32,609 nucleotides of DNA from VGEM01 sp033764265 (GCA_033764265.1 JANRJB010000312.1:1-32609), one strand, 5' to 3'; numbered from the stretch's first letter, positions 10,876 through 18,213 are shown. Made by a program: numbers and translations. The notes: generated from the letters alone by a model not told the origin.

Positions 10876-11776
10876 CGGCGCGCTCCGCGGTGCTGACGGC
10901 GTCGATCAGAGCTTGCGCGCGCGCGGCCTCGTCCAGCAGCACGGCGAGCGGCGGGATGTCGAGGTCCCATTCGATCAGGGTCGGCACCGGGCCGGTGCGC
11001 GCGAGCGCGGCCTCGTACAGCGCCCACACCGGATCGCACACGCGCGCGCTGTGGGTGTCCACCAGCACGCGCGCCGCGCCGTCGTCCTGGACCGTGTGGC
11101 CGGCCAGATGGATTTCGCCGACGGCGGCGGGTGGAATCCGGGCGAGATAGGCGGCCGCGTCGAAACCGTTGTTGGCGGCGCTGACGTAGACGTTGTTGAC
11201 GTCGAGCAACAGGCCGCAGCCGGTGCGGTCCACCAGCCGCGTCAGGAACTCGGGCTCGGACATCGTCGACGCCGCGAACGTGAGATAGGACGACGGGTTC
11301 TCGACCAGGATCCGCCGGCCGAAGAAATCCTGCGCGTGGTCGACGTTGCGCGCCACCACGTCGAGCGCCTCTTCGGTCAGGGGCAGCGGCAGCAGGTCGT
11401 TCAGATAGACGCCGTCGACGACGCTCCACGACAGGTGCTCGGACACCAGCGCCGGCCTGACCCAGCCGAACAGGTCGTTGAGGCGGCGCAGATGATCGCG
11501 GTCGAGCCCGGCGTGCGAGCCGAGCGACATGCCGACGCCGTGGCAGGAGATCGGCGCGCGGGCGGCGATCTCGGCCAGCCCTGCGCGGCGCGGGCCGCCG
11601 GCGGACAGGAAATTCTCGCTGTGGACCTCGAACCAGGGCGCGGGCGGCGCGGACGACGCGGCGACCTCGGCCAGATGAAGCGAACGAAGCCCGATCCCCG
11701 CGGCGGCGGGCATCGGGCCTCGCGCGTTCGTTGGGGCGCGGCCGCGCGGAGGTTCGCCGGTGTGCGACGTCCGCAT
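10865..11776 (-). CDS. bufB: BufB-type MNIO enzyme (DUF692), RiPP-modifying oxidase
   Basis: 303 aa from ATG 11776; ATG 11713 (MPAAAGIGLR, with GAGG four bases upstream, 282 aa) is an equally possible start. TIM-barrel multinuclear non-haem iron oxidase: GIGLRSLHL, WFEVHSENFLS, SCHGVGMSLGS, VSEHLSW, ILVENPSSYL, LLDVNNVYVSAANNGFD, EIHLAGHT and IEWDLDIP contain the His/Glu/Asp/Asn metal ligands typical of the family. In characterised bufferin systems this enzyme uses O2 to convert cysteines of the precursor to 5-thiooxazoles. It lies 17 bp after the precursor gene bufA and overlaps bufC by 11 bp, the standard bufABC order. The substrate is therefore inferred to be the upstream DUF2282 peptide. 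The cytoplasmic enzyme acts before export of the peptide. Confidence 0.93.
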   Translation of the reverse strand: MRTSHTGEPPRGRAPTNARGPMPAAAGIGLRSLHLAEVAASSAPPAPWFEVHSENFLSAGGPRRAGLAEIAARAPISCHGVGMSLGSHAGLDRDHLRRLNDLFGWVRPALVSEHLSWSVVDGVYLNDLLPLPLTEEALDVVARNVDHAQDFFGRRILVENPSSYLTFAASTMSEPEFLTRLVDRTGCGLLLDVNNVYVSAANNGFDAAAYLARIPPAAVGEIHLAGHTVQDDGAARVLVDTHSARVCDPVWALYEAALARTGPVPTLIEWDLDIPPLAVLLDEAARAQALIDAVSTAERADVA

Positions 11777-11793
11777 GACCGCGCGAAAGGGCG

Positions 11794-12099
11794 TTAGCCC
11801 TTCTTCTCCGTCATGCCGCCCTTGCCGTCGAAGGCTTCGAGCTTGCCGCCCATCTTGGTGCAGGTGCCGGCTTCGACCAGCTTCCACTCGTTCCCATCAT
11901 GGTCGGCCTTGGCCTGGCCGGCGCAGGAGTGGCTGCCGTTGGCCGAGGCGCAACCGTTCTCGCCGGCCTTCGACACGCCGTAGCACTTTTCCTTGCCCTT
12001 CTCGTCGGCCGCCGAGGCGCCCGTGGGCATCGCGACGACCGCCATGGCGACGGCGCCGGCGACCGCGGCGGCCAGCGACTTGATGTTCAGTTCGGACAT
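11794..12099 (-). CDS. bufA: BufA1-type bufferin precursor (DUF2282), copper-binding RiPP
   Basis: 101 aa DUF2282 peptide. A Sec-type signal peptide (residues 1-30, cleavage after GASA) is followed by a short core with four cysteines at 39, 50, 59 and 80 in the family pattern EKCYGVSKAGENGC, SHSCAGQAKADHDG and AGTCTKMGG. In the characterised family the two central cysteines become thiooxazoles and the outer two form a disulfide; the exported peptide sequesters copper and protects the cell. A strong Shine-Dalgarno AAAGGAG lies just upstream (12113 to 12107). It is the first gene of the bufABC operon, transcribed leftward. Spacing between Cys50 and Cys59 (CASANGSHSC) looks about two residues longer than in members I recall. 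Modification here is inferred from context. Confidence 0.93.
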   Translation of the reverse strand: MSELNIKSLAAAVAGAVAMAVVAMPTGASAADEKGKEKCYGVSKAGENGCASANGSHSCAGQAKADHDGNEWKLVEAGTCTKMGGKLEAFDGKGGMTEKKG

Positions 12100-12205
12100 T
12101 GGTGATCTCCTTTAGTCAGCGCCACGACGACCGTGGCGGTGATCGGTGTGCGCGTGCGCCGGACGATCCGCCGCCTCGCGACGCGGCGCATGATAGGAGC
12201 GCGCC

Positions 12206-12231
12206 GTGATTGGGCGAATCACACTTGTGTG
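12206..12231. promoter_or_regulatory. Overlapping palindromes upstream of bufA
   Basis: Two inverted repeats overlap in the gap between bufA and the DUF427 gene: GTGATT/AATCAC (12206-12222, 5-nt spacer) and CACAC/GTGTG (12220-12231, 2-nt spacer). They share CAC at 12220-12222, so both cannot pair at once. About 20 bp nearer to bufA, TATCAT on the minus strand (12194 to 12189) could be a -10 box, but no good -35 is seen. A metal- or stress-responsive operator is plausible; no known consensus was recognised. Confidence 0.35.
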
Positions 12232-12244
12232 AAAGCGGGCATGG

Positions 12245-12649
12245 TTAACGCTCGACGACGATGCCGAAGGCGGCGCCCATGTCCTGGGTGTAGAACGCGA
12301 CGTGGTCCTTGATCGACGCCACCGCGGGGATCGGCGATTCGTAGCTCCACACCGCGTTTTCGGCCCGTTCCGCGCCGTCGGCCAGCGTGAAATAGCTGGC
12401 GTCGCCCTTGAACGGACAGTGCGTGCGGTGCGTACTGCGTTGCAGCAGGTCCATCCGAACGTCGGCGCGCGGAAAATAGATCACCGGATTGTGACGGGTT
12501 TCGGCCAGCACGATCGCCCGCGCCGAGTCCGCGATCACGCGCCCGTGCCAGCGCGCCACGGCCCGGGTCGGGCACGGCGCGGTGTCGATGCGATAGCCGT
12601 CGCGCGCCAACTGGGCGGCCTTTTCGCGCAGCGGGTCCGGGGTCGCCAT
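12245..12649 (-). CDS. DUF427 domain-containing protein
   Basis: 134 aa from ATG 12649 (MATPDPLRE), chosen because GGAGG lies eight bases upstream; an ATG at 12664 would place the Shine-Dalgarno inside the gene. The DUF427 domain is seen throughout: RVIADSARAIVLAETRHNPVIYFPRADV, THCPFKGDASYFTL, AENAVWSYESPIP and DHVAFYTQDM. DUF427 proteins are small cytosolic beta-rich proteins of unknown function, often duplicated or fused; the conserved CPFKG(D)AxYF stretch is their hallmark. It is divergent from the membrane-anchored unknown at 12783 and tail-to-head with bufA, from which it is separated by about 145 bp. It is probably a separate unit from the buf operon. Confidence 0.9.
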   Translation of the reverse strand: MATPDPLREKAAQLARDGYRIDTAPCPTRAVARWHGRVIADSARAIVLAETRHNPVIYFPRADVRMDLLQRSTHRTHCPFKGDASYFTLADGAERAENAVWSYESPIPAVASIKDHVAFYTQDMGAAFGIVVER

Positions 12650-12717
12650 GACGAACGCCTCCATTCAACCCCGCTACATTAGCACGAACGCGCTGTCGGC
12701 ACGTGCGCATTGACCCG

Positions 12718-12733
12718 GCGGGTGCGCACCCGC
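12718..12733. promoter_or_regulatory. Perfect 16-bp GC palindrome in the DUF427 / 12783 divergent gap
   Basis: GCGGGTGCGCACCCGC is a perfect palindrome between the divergent DUF427 gene and the plus-strand gene at 12783. It follows TTGACC (12710-12715), a possible -35 box, and would occupy most of the spacer before a poor -10-like AATGAT (12734-12739). This placement is like that of operators bound in the promoter spacer. No regulator gene for it is seen nearby. Confidence 0.35.
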
Positions 12734-12782
12734 AATGATGCCCGCCCGGCGCACCCCTTAACGAAACCCGGCGAAGCCCGCG

Positions 12783-13406
12783 ATGCCCCGCAACGTTCGT
12801 GTCGTCTTCTATCTCGCGATCCTCGGCCTGGCGCTGTACGCCTACTACCGGCCCGGAACCGACCTGCGCCCGCCGCAACCGGCGCCGGAAACCGCCGCCC
12901 CCGAGGTGCCCGCCGCGCCGCCCGCGCCGGTCGCCGAAAGCCGGCAGCTGGCCCCGTTTCCCGAGGACGTGCCGATCGCCGATACCGGCCCGCTCGGCAT
13001 CCGGCGCGAGGCGATCCAATCGTCGTTCGAGCGCACGCCGTTCAGCCTGACGTTCGAATACAAGCCCTACGGCGACGGCCGTTCGCGCACCCGCGGCCGC
13101 AATGCCGACGGCACCGCCCAGCTCGACCTGGTCGGCCCGCCCGAGGCACTGACGGCGGTGGTGCTGGCCGCGCGCATGGACGACGACAACCGCCTGGCGC
13201 AGCTGAAGAACGCCAACGCACTGGCCAATTTGGCCAAGCTTGCGCTGCCCGACTGGGCCGAGTCCGCCGGGTGGGTGACGTCGGGTATATCGGCCGCGCT
13301 GGCCGGCGCGCGCCCGACGACGACGGTGGACGGCAACGTGCTCACGCTCAGCTCGCCGCCCAATTCCAAGATCGTCGTCTTCACCATCACCGGCCCGCCA
13401 AGATGA
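12783..13406 (+). CDS. Membrane-anchored hypothetical protein
   Basis: 207 aa, not recognised. A short cytoplasmic N-terminus precedes one membrane helix (about 7-21, VVFYLAILGLALYAY), then a Pro/Ala-rich linker (about 28-58, PPQPAPETAAPEVPAAPPAPVAE) and a soluble domain predicted outside the membrane. The soluble domain ends in beta-like segments (TTTVDGNVLTLSSPP, KIVVFTITGPP), with no cysteines or obvious catalytic motif. Its shape, single anchor plus Pro-rich spacer, suits an inner-membrane protein reaching into the periplasm. No clear ribosome site precedes ATG 12783. It is convergent with the ABC transporter operon, and inverted-repeat copy 3 starts 18 bp after its stop. Confidence 0.72.
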   Translation: MPRNVRVVFYLAILGLALYAYYRPGTDLRPPQPAPETAAPEVPAAPPAPVAESRQLAPFPEDVPIADTGPLGIRREAIQSSFERTPFSLTFEYKPYGDGRSRTRGRNADGTAQLDLVGPPEALTAVVLAARMDDDNRLAQLKNANALANLAKLALPDWAESAGWVTSGISAALAGARPTTTVDGNVLTLSSPPNSKIVVFTITGPPR

Positions 13407-13423
13407 GCGGTTCAATGGCGGTT

Positions 13424-13472
13424 CAATGGGGTCGGAGTAAATTGCCTGATTCAATTTACTCCGACCCCATTG
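13424..13472. repeat. Inverted-repeat element, copy 3 (convergent junction)
   Basis: Perfect 21-nt arms at 13424-13444 and 13452-13472 with a 7-nt loop CCTGATT; in this copy the pairing extends two more bases on each side (TT/AA). Just before it TTCAATGG occurs twice, 11 bp apart (13411 and 13422), perhaps a trace of a second partial arm. It lies between the stop of the membrane-anchored unknown and the stop of the proV-like gene. Confidence 0.9.
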
Positions 13473-13500
13473 AACACAAGTCCCTCGCGCCCCGCGGCCC

Positions 13501-14352
13501 TTAATTCCTTCGGTTTTGGCGCGCGTCGAACGCGGGCGCGGCCGCCGGGCCGAAGCCGCGCACGAAGGCGGCCACGCCGTCATCGGCCGGACGCAGGGTC
13601 AGGTCGCGCATCGTGCCGACCTGGACCACGACCCCGTCGCGTATGACGGCCACCCGGTCGGCCATGCGCAAGGCCTCGGCCGGATCGTGGGTGATCATCA
13701 CCACGGTTTTCTTCAAGTCGGCCTGCAGCCGCAGAATCTCGTCTTGCATGTCGCGGCGCGTGACCGGGTCGAGCGCGGCCAGGGGTTCGTCCATCAGCAG
13801 CACCGGCGCCTCGGTGGCGAGCGCGCGCGCCAGCCCGACGCGCTGCTGCATGCCGCTCGACAGCTCGCCCGGCAGCGCGGCGGCGTAGCCCGAAAGCCCG
13901 ATACGCTCGATCCACGCCGCCGCGCGCAGCCGGCGCTGGGCCTTGGCCATGCCCTGCAGCTCGAGCGGAAAGGCGATGTTGTCGGCGACGCTGCGATGCG
14001 GCAACAGGCCGAAGTTCTGGAACACCATGGCGATGGTGGCGCGGCGGAACGCGCGCAGGGGCGCGTCGGCCAGCGCCTGCAGGTCCTGGCCCGCCACCAT
14101 GACCGCGCCGCGCGTCGGCCGGATCAATAGATTGACCAGGCGCAACAGCGTGGATTTGCCCGAGCCCGACGGGCCCATCACGGCGAAGATCTCGCCCGGT
14201 TCGATGCGCAAGGTGACCGCGTCCAGCGCCACCGTGTGCCCGGTGCGCGCCAGGATGTCGGCCTTGGACGCGCCCTCGGCCAGCAGCGGCCACACGACAT
14301 CGGGCTTCGGTCCGAAGATCGTGCTGACGCGGTCGAGGACGATGTCGGACAT
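13501..14352 (-). CDS. proV: ABC transporter ATP-binding protein, glycine betaine/proline type
   Basis: 283 aa from ATG 14352, eight bases after the permease stop; upstream in-frame sequence is the permease gene in another frame and is not coding here. Walker A GPSGSGKST (60-68), Q-loop VFQNFGLLPH, ABC signature LSSGMQQRVGLARAL, Walker B VLLMDEPLAALDP and the switch histidine ITHD are present. The N-terminal LAEGASKADILARTGHTVAL segment is characteristic of ProV/OpuAA proteins. The signature reads LSSGM where most members have LSGGM. C-terminal CBS domains, present in long ProV proteins, are missing, so ionic-strength sensing by CBS is not expected. Drives ATP-dependent uptake of an osmoprotectant such as betaine, choline or proline; the exact substrate is inferred. 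Confidence 0.88.
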   Translation of the reverse strand: MSDIVLDRVSTIFGPKPDVVWPLLAEGASKADILARTGHTVALDAVTLRIEPGEIFAVMGPSGSGKSTLLRLVNLLIRPTRGAVMVAGQDLQALADAPLRAFRRATIAMVFQNFGLLPHRSVADNIAFPLELQGMAKAQRRLRAAAWIERIGLSGYAAALPGELSSGMQQRVGLARALATEAPVLLMDEPLAALDPVTRRDMQDEILRLQADLKKTVVMITHDPAEALRMADRVAVIRDGVVVQVGTMRDLTLRPADDGVAAFVRGFGPAAAPAFDARQNRRN

Positions 14353-14360
14353 GAGCGTGG

Positions 14361-15221
14361 CTACCGCACCGGGCCCAGCTTGCGGGCATACGACTGCGCA
14401 AGCCGGTCGACCACCACCGCCAGCGCAACGATGGCGAGCCCGGCCGCGACGCCGCGGCCGACGTCGAGCCGCTGGATACCGAGCAGCACTTCCTCGCCCA
14501 GGCCGCGCGCGCCGATCATGGCGGCCACCACCACCATCGACAGCGCGAGCAGAATGGCCTGGGTCAGCCCCGCCATCACCGACGGCAGCGCCAGCGGCAA
14601 TTCCACCAGCCACAGCTTCTGGCGGGGCGTGGCGCCATAGGCGTCCGCCGCTTCCACCGCCTCGGCGTTTGCCTGGCGCAGGCCGAGATCGGTCAGCCGC
14701 GCCACCGGCGGCAAGGCGTAGATCACGGTGGCGAGCAGCGCCGGCACCTTGCCGAGGCCGAGCAGCATCATGGCCGGGATCAGGTAGACGAAGCTGGGCA
14801 GAGTCTGCATGGCGTCGAGCACCGGGCGCAGGCCCGCGCCCACGCGCGGCCGGCGCGCCATCAGCACGCCCAGGGGCACGCCGATTAGCGCGCACAGGAC
14901 CGTGGCCAGCAGCATCAGCGCCAGCGTCTGCATCGCCGCGTCCCACAGGCCGAGCACGCCGATGGCGAACAGCGCCGCCGCCGTGCCCGCCGCGCCCGTC
15001 GCGCCGCCGCGGCGGGTGCGCGCGCCGGCGTAGGCAAGCGCGGCCAGCACGCCGATCACCAGCCACCACGGCGCGCCGCGCAACACGCCCTCGACGCCGA
15101 CCAGCACGGCGAGCAACGCATCGGCGCCAGCGCGGAACAGGTGGCCGTAGTCGCTGATCAGGGCGTCGAGCGCGGCATTGAGCGGCGGGGCGATCTTGAC
15201 GGTGAGCGCGTCGGGGAACAT
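14361..15221 (-). CDS. proW: ABC transporter permease, ProW type
   Basis: 286 aa with about six to seven hydrophobic segments, beginning around residue 50 (WWLVIGVLAALAYAGA) and ending near 265. The binding-protein-dependent permease motif for coupling to the ATPase is seen as EAADAYGATPRQKLWLVELPLALPSVMAGL, and the preceding LPSFVYLIPAMMLLGLGKVPALLATVIYALPP is typical of ProW/OpuAB. The ATG at 15221 has CGAGGT six bases upstream and follows the binding-protein stop by 12 bp; the ATPase gene follows after 8 bp, so the three genes form one leftward operon. Role: membrane channel of the osmoprotectant importer. Confidence 0.9.
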   Translation of the reverse strand: MFPDALTVKIAPPLNAALDALISDYGHLFRAGADALLAVLVGVEGVLRGAPWWLVIGVLAALAYAGARTRRGGATGAAGTAAALFAIGVLGLWDAAMQTLALMLLATVLCALIGVPLGVLMARRPRVGAGLRPVLDAMQTLPSFVYLIPAMMLLGLGKVPALLATVIYALPPVARLTDLGLRQANAEAVEAADAYGATPRQKLWLVELPLALPSVMAGLTQAILLALSMVVVAAMIGARGLGEEVLLGIQRLDVGRGVAAGLAIVALAVVVDRLAQSYARKLGPVR

Positions 15222-15233
15222 GGCGACCTCGTG

Positions 15234-16247
15234 TCAGTTGGGCGCGGCCAGCGCGGCTTTGACTTTGGCCGCGGCGTCGGACGGAAGCCACTGCGGCCAG
15301 GTGTCGACGGTCTCGGTCAGGAAACGGCGCGCGGCGGCGGTTTCGTCGGTGCCGGTGTCGTGCATGAAGGCGAGCGCGGCGCTGACCTGGGCGGCGGTGG
15401 TGCGGTAGTTCTTCAGGAACGCGGTCAGCGCCGGCGCCGATTTGGCGAAGGCGGCGTTGGCGCCGATCCACACCTCGACCTTGGGATAGGCCACCGGCCG
15501 CGGATAATCGGCGCTGGCGGCGATGCCCTGCCAGTCGGCCGCGTTCCACGGCGGCTCCGCGAGCATCACCAGGTCGTGCGCGCCCATCACCCAGGTCGGG
15601 CTCCAGTAGTAGGCGACGATCGGCTCGCCGCGCCGCACCGCGCCGGAAATGGCCGCGGCCAGCGCCGCGCCCGAGCCGGTGCGAAAGTTGGTGAAGCGAT
15701 CCGAAAGGCCGTAAGCCCGCAATTTGTGGGTGTTGATGCCTTCACAGGCCCAGCCGGCGACGCAGTTGTAGAAACGCCCCTTGCCCGGTTCCTCCGGGTC
15801 GGCGAACACGTGGGCATAGCGCGCGAGATCCGCCACCGATTTCAGGTCGGGCGCGGCGGGCGCGCGGCCGCGGGCGGGATCGCCGTCGATGACCGCGCGC
15901 GGCACCACCCAGCCCTGCACCGCGTCGGGGAAGTTGACGCCCAGCTCGACCACCTGGCCACGGGCGAGCGCGCGCTGCCAGGCGTCCGTCACCGCGTCCT
16001 TCCAGATCTCCATCGCCACGTCGATGTCGCCCTGGGCGACGCCCTGGATCAAGGGAATGGTCGAGCCGGGGATAACGTCGGTGCGGCAGCCGTAGCCGTG
16101 TTCGACGACAAAGCGGGCGACGGCGTTGTGAAAGCCGACCGAGTCCCAGTCGAGGCCGGCGAACACCACCGGGCGGGCCAGCTCGCAGGCGTGAACCGGC
16201 CCGGCAAGGCAGGCCACGACCCCCATCGTCGCGAGGCGCTTGATCAT
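15234..16247 (-). CDS. proX: Glycine betaine/choline ABC transporter substrate-binding protein, ProX/OpuAC type
   Basis: 337 aa from ATG 16247, with AAGGTG four to nine bases upstream. A signal peptide (MIKRLATMGVVACLAGPVHA) directs it to the periplasm. The OpuAC-like domain is evident: VVFAGLDWDSVGFHNAVARFVVEHGYG, PGSTIPLIQGVAQGDIDVAMEIW, NFPDAVQGWVVPRAV, and KGRFYNCVAGWACEGINTHKLRAYGL; the aromatic residues (W, Y, F) are those expected for a cation-pi cage around a quaternary amine. It is first in the operon, followed by the permease and ATPase genes, so the binding protein is made in excess. It is divergent from gloB with only 55 bp between start codons. The ligand is inferred from the family. 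Confidence 0.88.
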   Translation of the reverse strand: MIKRLATMGVVACLAGPVHACELARPVVFAGLDWDSVGFHNAVARFVVEHGYGCRTDVIPGSTIPLIQGVAQGDIDVAMEIWKDAVTDAWQRALARGQVVELGVNFPDAVQGWVVPRAVIDGDPARGRAPAAPDLKSVADLARYAHVFADPEEPGKGRFYNCVAGWACEGINTHKLRAYGLSDRFTNFRTGSGAALAAAISGAVRRGEPIVAYYWSPTWVMGAHDLVMLAEPPWNAADWQGIAASADYPRPVAYPKVEVWIGANAAFAKSAPALTAFLKNYRTTAAQVSAALAFMHDTGTDETAAARRFLTETVDTWPQWLPSDAAAKVKAALAAPN

Positions 16248-16302
16248 GGGGCACCTTATGGCGGCCGGTTGCGGCCGATCAAGCACGGCCTACAATGGCG
16301 AC

Positions 16303-17073
16303 ATGACCACGCTCGACATCCGGCAAATTCCGGTCCTGAACGACAACTACGTGTATCTGGCCCGCGACGCAGTAAGCGGCGCGGTGGCCGTGGTCGACCC
16401 GGCGGTGGCCGCGCCGGTGCTGGCCGAGGCCGCGCGGCTGGGCTGGCGCATCAGCCACATCCTCAACACCCATCATCACGGCGACCACGTCGGCGGCAAC
16501 CTTGAGATTCAGCGCGCCACCGGGTGCGCGATCGTCGGACCGGGCCACGACCCCGAGCGCATCCCCGGCATGACGGTGCAGGTGAAGGACGGCGATGCCT
16601 TCATGCTGGGCAACGCCCGCGCCGAGATTTTTTTCGTGCCCGGCCACACCCGCGGCCACATCGCCTACTGGTTCAAGGACTCCGACGCGTTGTTCTGCGG
16701 CGACACGCTGTTCTCGATCGGCTGCGGCAGGCTGTTCGAGGGCACGGCGCAGCAGATGTGGGCCAGTCTGTCCCGCTTGCGGCGGCTGCCGGCCGCCACG
16801 CGCGTCTACTGCGCGCACGAGTACACCCAGAGCAACGTGCGCTTCGCCATCACGGTCGATCCGGCCAACCGCGCCTTGCGCGACTACGAAGCCGAAGTGG
16901 CGGCCCGGCGCGCGCGCAGCCTGCCGACCGTGCCGTCGACGCTGGCGGTGGAACGCGCCGCCAATCCGTTCCTGCGCGCCGACGCGCCCGACTTGCAGGC
17001 GGCGATCGGTATGGCCGGCGCCGACCCGGCGGCGGTGTTCGCCGAAGTACGGCGCAGGAAGGATGTGTTCTGA
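16303..17073 (+). CDS. gloB: Hydroxyacylglutathione hydrolase (glyoxalase II)
   Basis: 256 aa, the standard length. ATG 16303 gives the family N-terminus MTTLDIRQIPVLNDNYVYL. It belongs to the metallo-beta-lactamase fold; the binuclear metal motif THHHGDH (56-62) is complete, followed by GHTRGH, CGDTLFSIGCGRLFEG (bridging Asp) and CAHEYT (last His). The C-terminal HAGH domain (NPFLRAD...VFAEVRRRKDVF) binds glutathione thioester substrate. Reaction: S-D-lactoylglutathione + water to D-lactate + glutathione, completing methylglyoxal detoxification. Glyoxalase I is not in the window. A REP-like hairpin follows at 17093. Confidence 0.95.
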   Translation: MTTLDIRQIPVLNDNYVYLARDAVSGAVAVVDPAVAAPVLAEAARLGWRISHILNTHHHGDHVGGNLEIQRATGCAIVGPGHDPERIPGMTVQVKDGDAFMLGNARAEIFFVPGHTRGHIAYWFKDSDALFCGDTLFSIGCGRLFEGTAQQMWASLSRLRRLPAATRVYCAHEYTQSNVRFAITVDPANRALRDYEAEVAARRARSLPTVPSTLAVERAANPFLRADAPDLQAAIGMAGADPAAVFAEVRRRKDVF

Positions 17074-17092
17074 GCAAGAAGAAACACTTATC

Positions 17093-17133
17093 CCCTCACC
17101 CCCTCTCCCGATGGGAGAGGGTTGGGGTGAGGG
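17093..17133. repeat. REP-like hairpin between gloB and phaB
   Basis: CCCTCACCCCCTCTCCC (17093-17109) pairs with the G-rich stretch 17113-17133 across a 3-nt loop, with one or two unpaired T residues. This ccctcaccc/gggtgaggg palindrome is a common interspersed element of proteobacteria. Located 20 bp after the gloB stop and 25 bp before the phaB stop, it probably also ends transcription from both sides. It is unrelated in sequence to the 48-49 bp element. Confidence 0.85.
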
Positions 17134-17158
17134 TGAGTTGGTTGCTTGATTTCCGCTC

Positions 17159-17887
17159 TCAATACATATGCTGACCGCCGTTGATCGACAGCGTCGAGCC
17201 GGTGATGAAGTCGGCTTCGTCGGCCACCAGGAACACCACGCCGCGGGCGATGTCGTCGGCGCGGCCCAGCCGGCCCACCGGAATGCGCGCGATGATCTTC
17301 TCCAGCACCACCGGCGGCACGGCGCGCACCATGTCGGTGTCGACATAGCCCGGCGCGATGGCGTTGACGGTGATGTTCTTGGCCGCGCCTTCCTGCGCCA
17401 GCGCCTTGGTGAAGCCGTGGATGCCCGACTTGGCGGCGGCGTAGTTCACCTGGCCGTACTGGCCCATCTGGCCGTTGATTGATCCAATGTTGACGATGCG
17501 GCCGAATCCCCGCTGCCGCATGCTGTCGATCACCGCGCGGCTCATGTTGAAACAGGAGCCGAGGTTGGTGTCGATCACCGACTGCCATTGCTCGTGCGTC
17601 ATCTTGTGCATGGTGCCGTCGCGGGTGATGCCGGCGTTGTTGACCAGCACCTCGACCGGGCCGAGGTCTTTCGCCACCTGGGCGACGCCTTTCTGGCAGG
17701 CCTCGAAGTTGCCGCAGTCCCACTTGTAGGCGGCGATGCCGGTTTCGGCGCTGAAGGCCTTGGCCGCGTCGTCGTTGCCGGCGTAGTTGGCCGCAACCCG
17801 GTAGCCTTTGATCTTCAGGGCGACGCTGATGTCGCGGCCGATGCCGCGCGTGCCGCCGGTGACCACCGCAACCCGTCCGTCCGCCAT
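17159..17887 (-). CDS. phaB: Acetoacetyl-CoA reductase
   Basis: 242 aa short-chain dehydrogenase with the family features of PhaB: cofactor loop GGTRGIGR (11-18), NNAGITRDGTMHKM (83-96), and the catalytic triad S136, Y149, K153 in NIGSINGQMGQYGQVNYAAAKSG; APGYVDTDMVRAVP and the C-terminal INGGQHMY are diagnostic. Reaction: NADPH-dependent reduction of acetoacetyl-CoA to (R)-3-hydroxybutyryl-CoA, the monomer for PHB. ATG 17887 has GGGGGAG seven bases upstream. It stands some 9 kb from phaC and phaA, transcribed in the same direction, so the pathway is split into two loci. Confidence 0.93.
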   Translation of the reverse strand: MADGRVAVVTGGTRGIGRDISVALKIKGYRVAANYAGNDDAAKAFSAETGIAAYKWDCGNFEACQKGVAQVAKDLGPVEVLVNNAGITRDGTMHKMTHEQWQSVIDTNLGSCFNMSRAVIDSMRQRGFGRIVNIGSINGQMGQYGQVNYAAAKSGIHGFTKALAQEGAAKNITVNAIAPGYVDTDMVRAVPPVVLEKIIARIPVGRLGRADDIARGVVFLVADEADFITGSTLSINGGQHMY

Positions 17888-17985
17888 GGTGTGCTCCCCC
17901 TTGTGTGCCGCGTCCCGCCGCGATGATAGGTCGGCGCGGGTGCGCCGAAAAGCGCAGGAGTCGCGCAGCGAAATCGACTCGGCGA

Positions 17986-18014
17986 TTGACTTGCGCGGAA
18001 TCGCCGCGTAGAAC
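17986..18014 (+). promoter_or_regulatory. Probable sigma70 promoter for the leader ORF and MATE gene
   Basis: TTGACT (17986-17991) and TAGAAC (18009-18014) are separated by exactly 17 bp. This predicts a transcript start near 18021 and a leader of roughly 235 nt before the MATE start codon, containing the 40-codon ORF at 18076 and the hairpin at 18214. Prediction only. Confidence 0.55.
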
Positions 18015-18075
18015 CGCGCACCTTTTGCAACCCGCCCGCACACGACCCGGGCCGCAGCACCGGAAAGGACGCGCA

Positions 18076-18198
18076 ATGCACGATTACGATTCGCCGACGC
18101 GCGCCCGCGTCCGATCCCAGGCCGATCCCGCGCCCGTCATTGCCGTCGGCTGCGTCGTCGGCGCCCCGTTCCCGATTTATCATTTGACCCGCGACTGA
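18076..18198 (+). CDS. Short ORF (40 aa), candidate leader peptide of the MATE gene
   Basis: A 40-codon ORF begins at ATG 18076, with GGAAAGGA seven or so bases upstream, a better ribosome site than that of the following MATE gene. The peptide starts MHDYDSPTRARVRSQ, has one Cys, and ends APFPIYHLTRD; it has no domain. It lies downstream of a good promoter (17986-18014) and 57 bp before the MATE start. The stretch between holds a stem that takes up the MATE start codon (18214-18256). This layout, short translated leader followed by alternative stems, is that of translational or transcriptional attenuators of drug-resistance genes. The coding status is unproven; it could be an untranslated leader. 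Confidence 0.4.
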   Translation: MHDYDSPTRARVRSQADPAPVIAVGCVVGAPFPIYHLTRD

Positions 18199-18213
18199 CC
18201 GGCCCGGTCCGAC

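Noticed and set aside
14353..15549. N-terminal extension of the proV-like frame
   Set aside because: It runs through proW and proX in a wrong frame; family similarity starts at ATG 14352.
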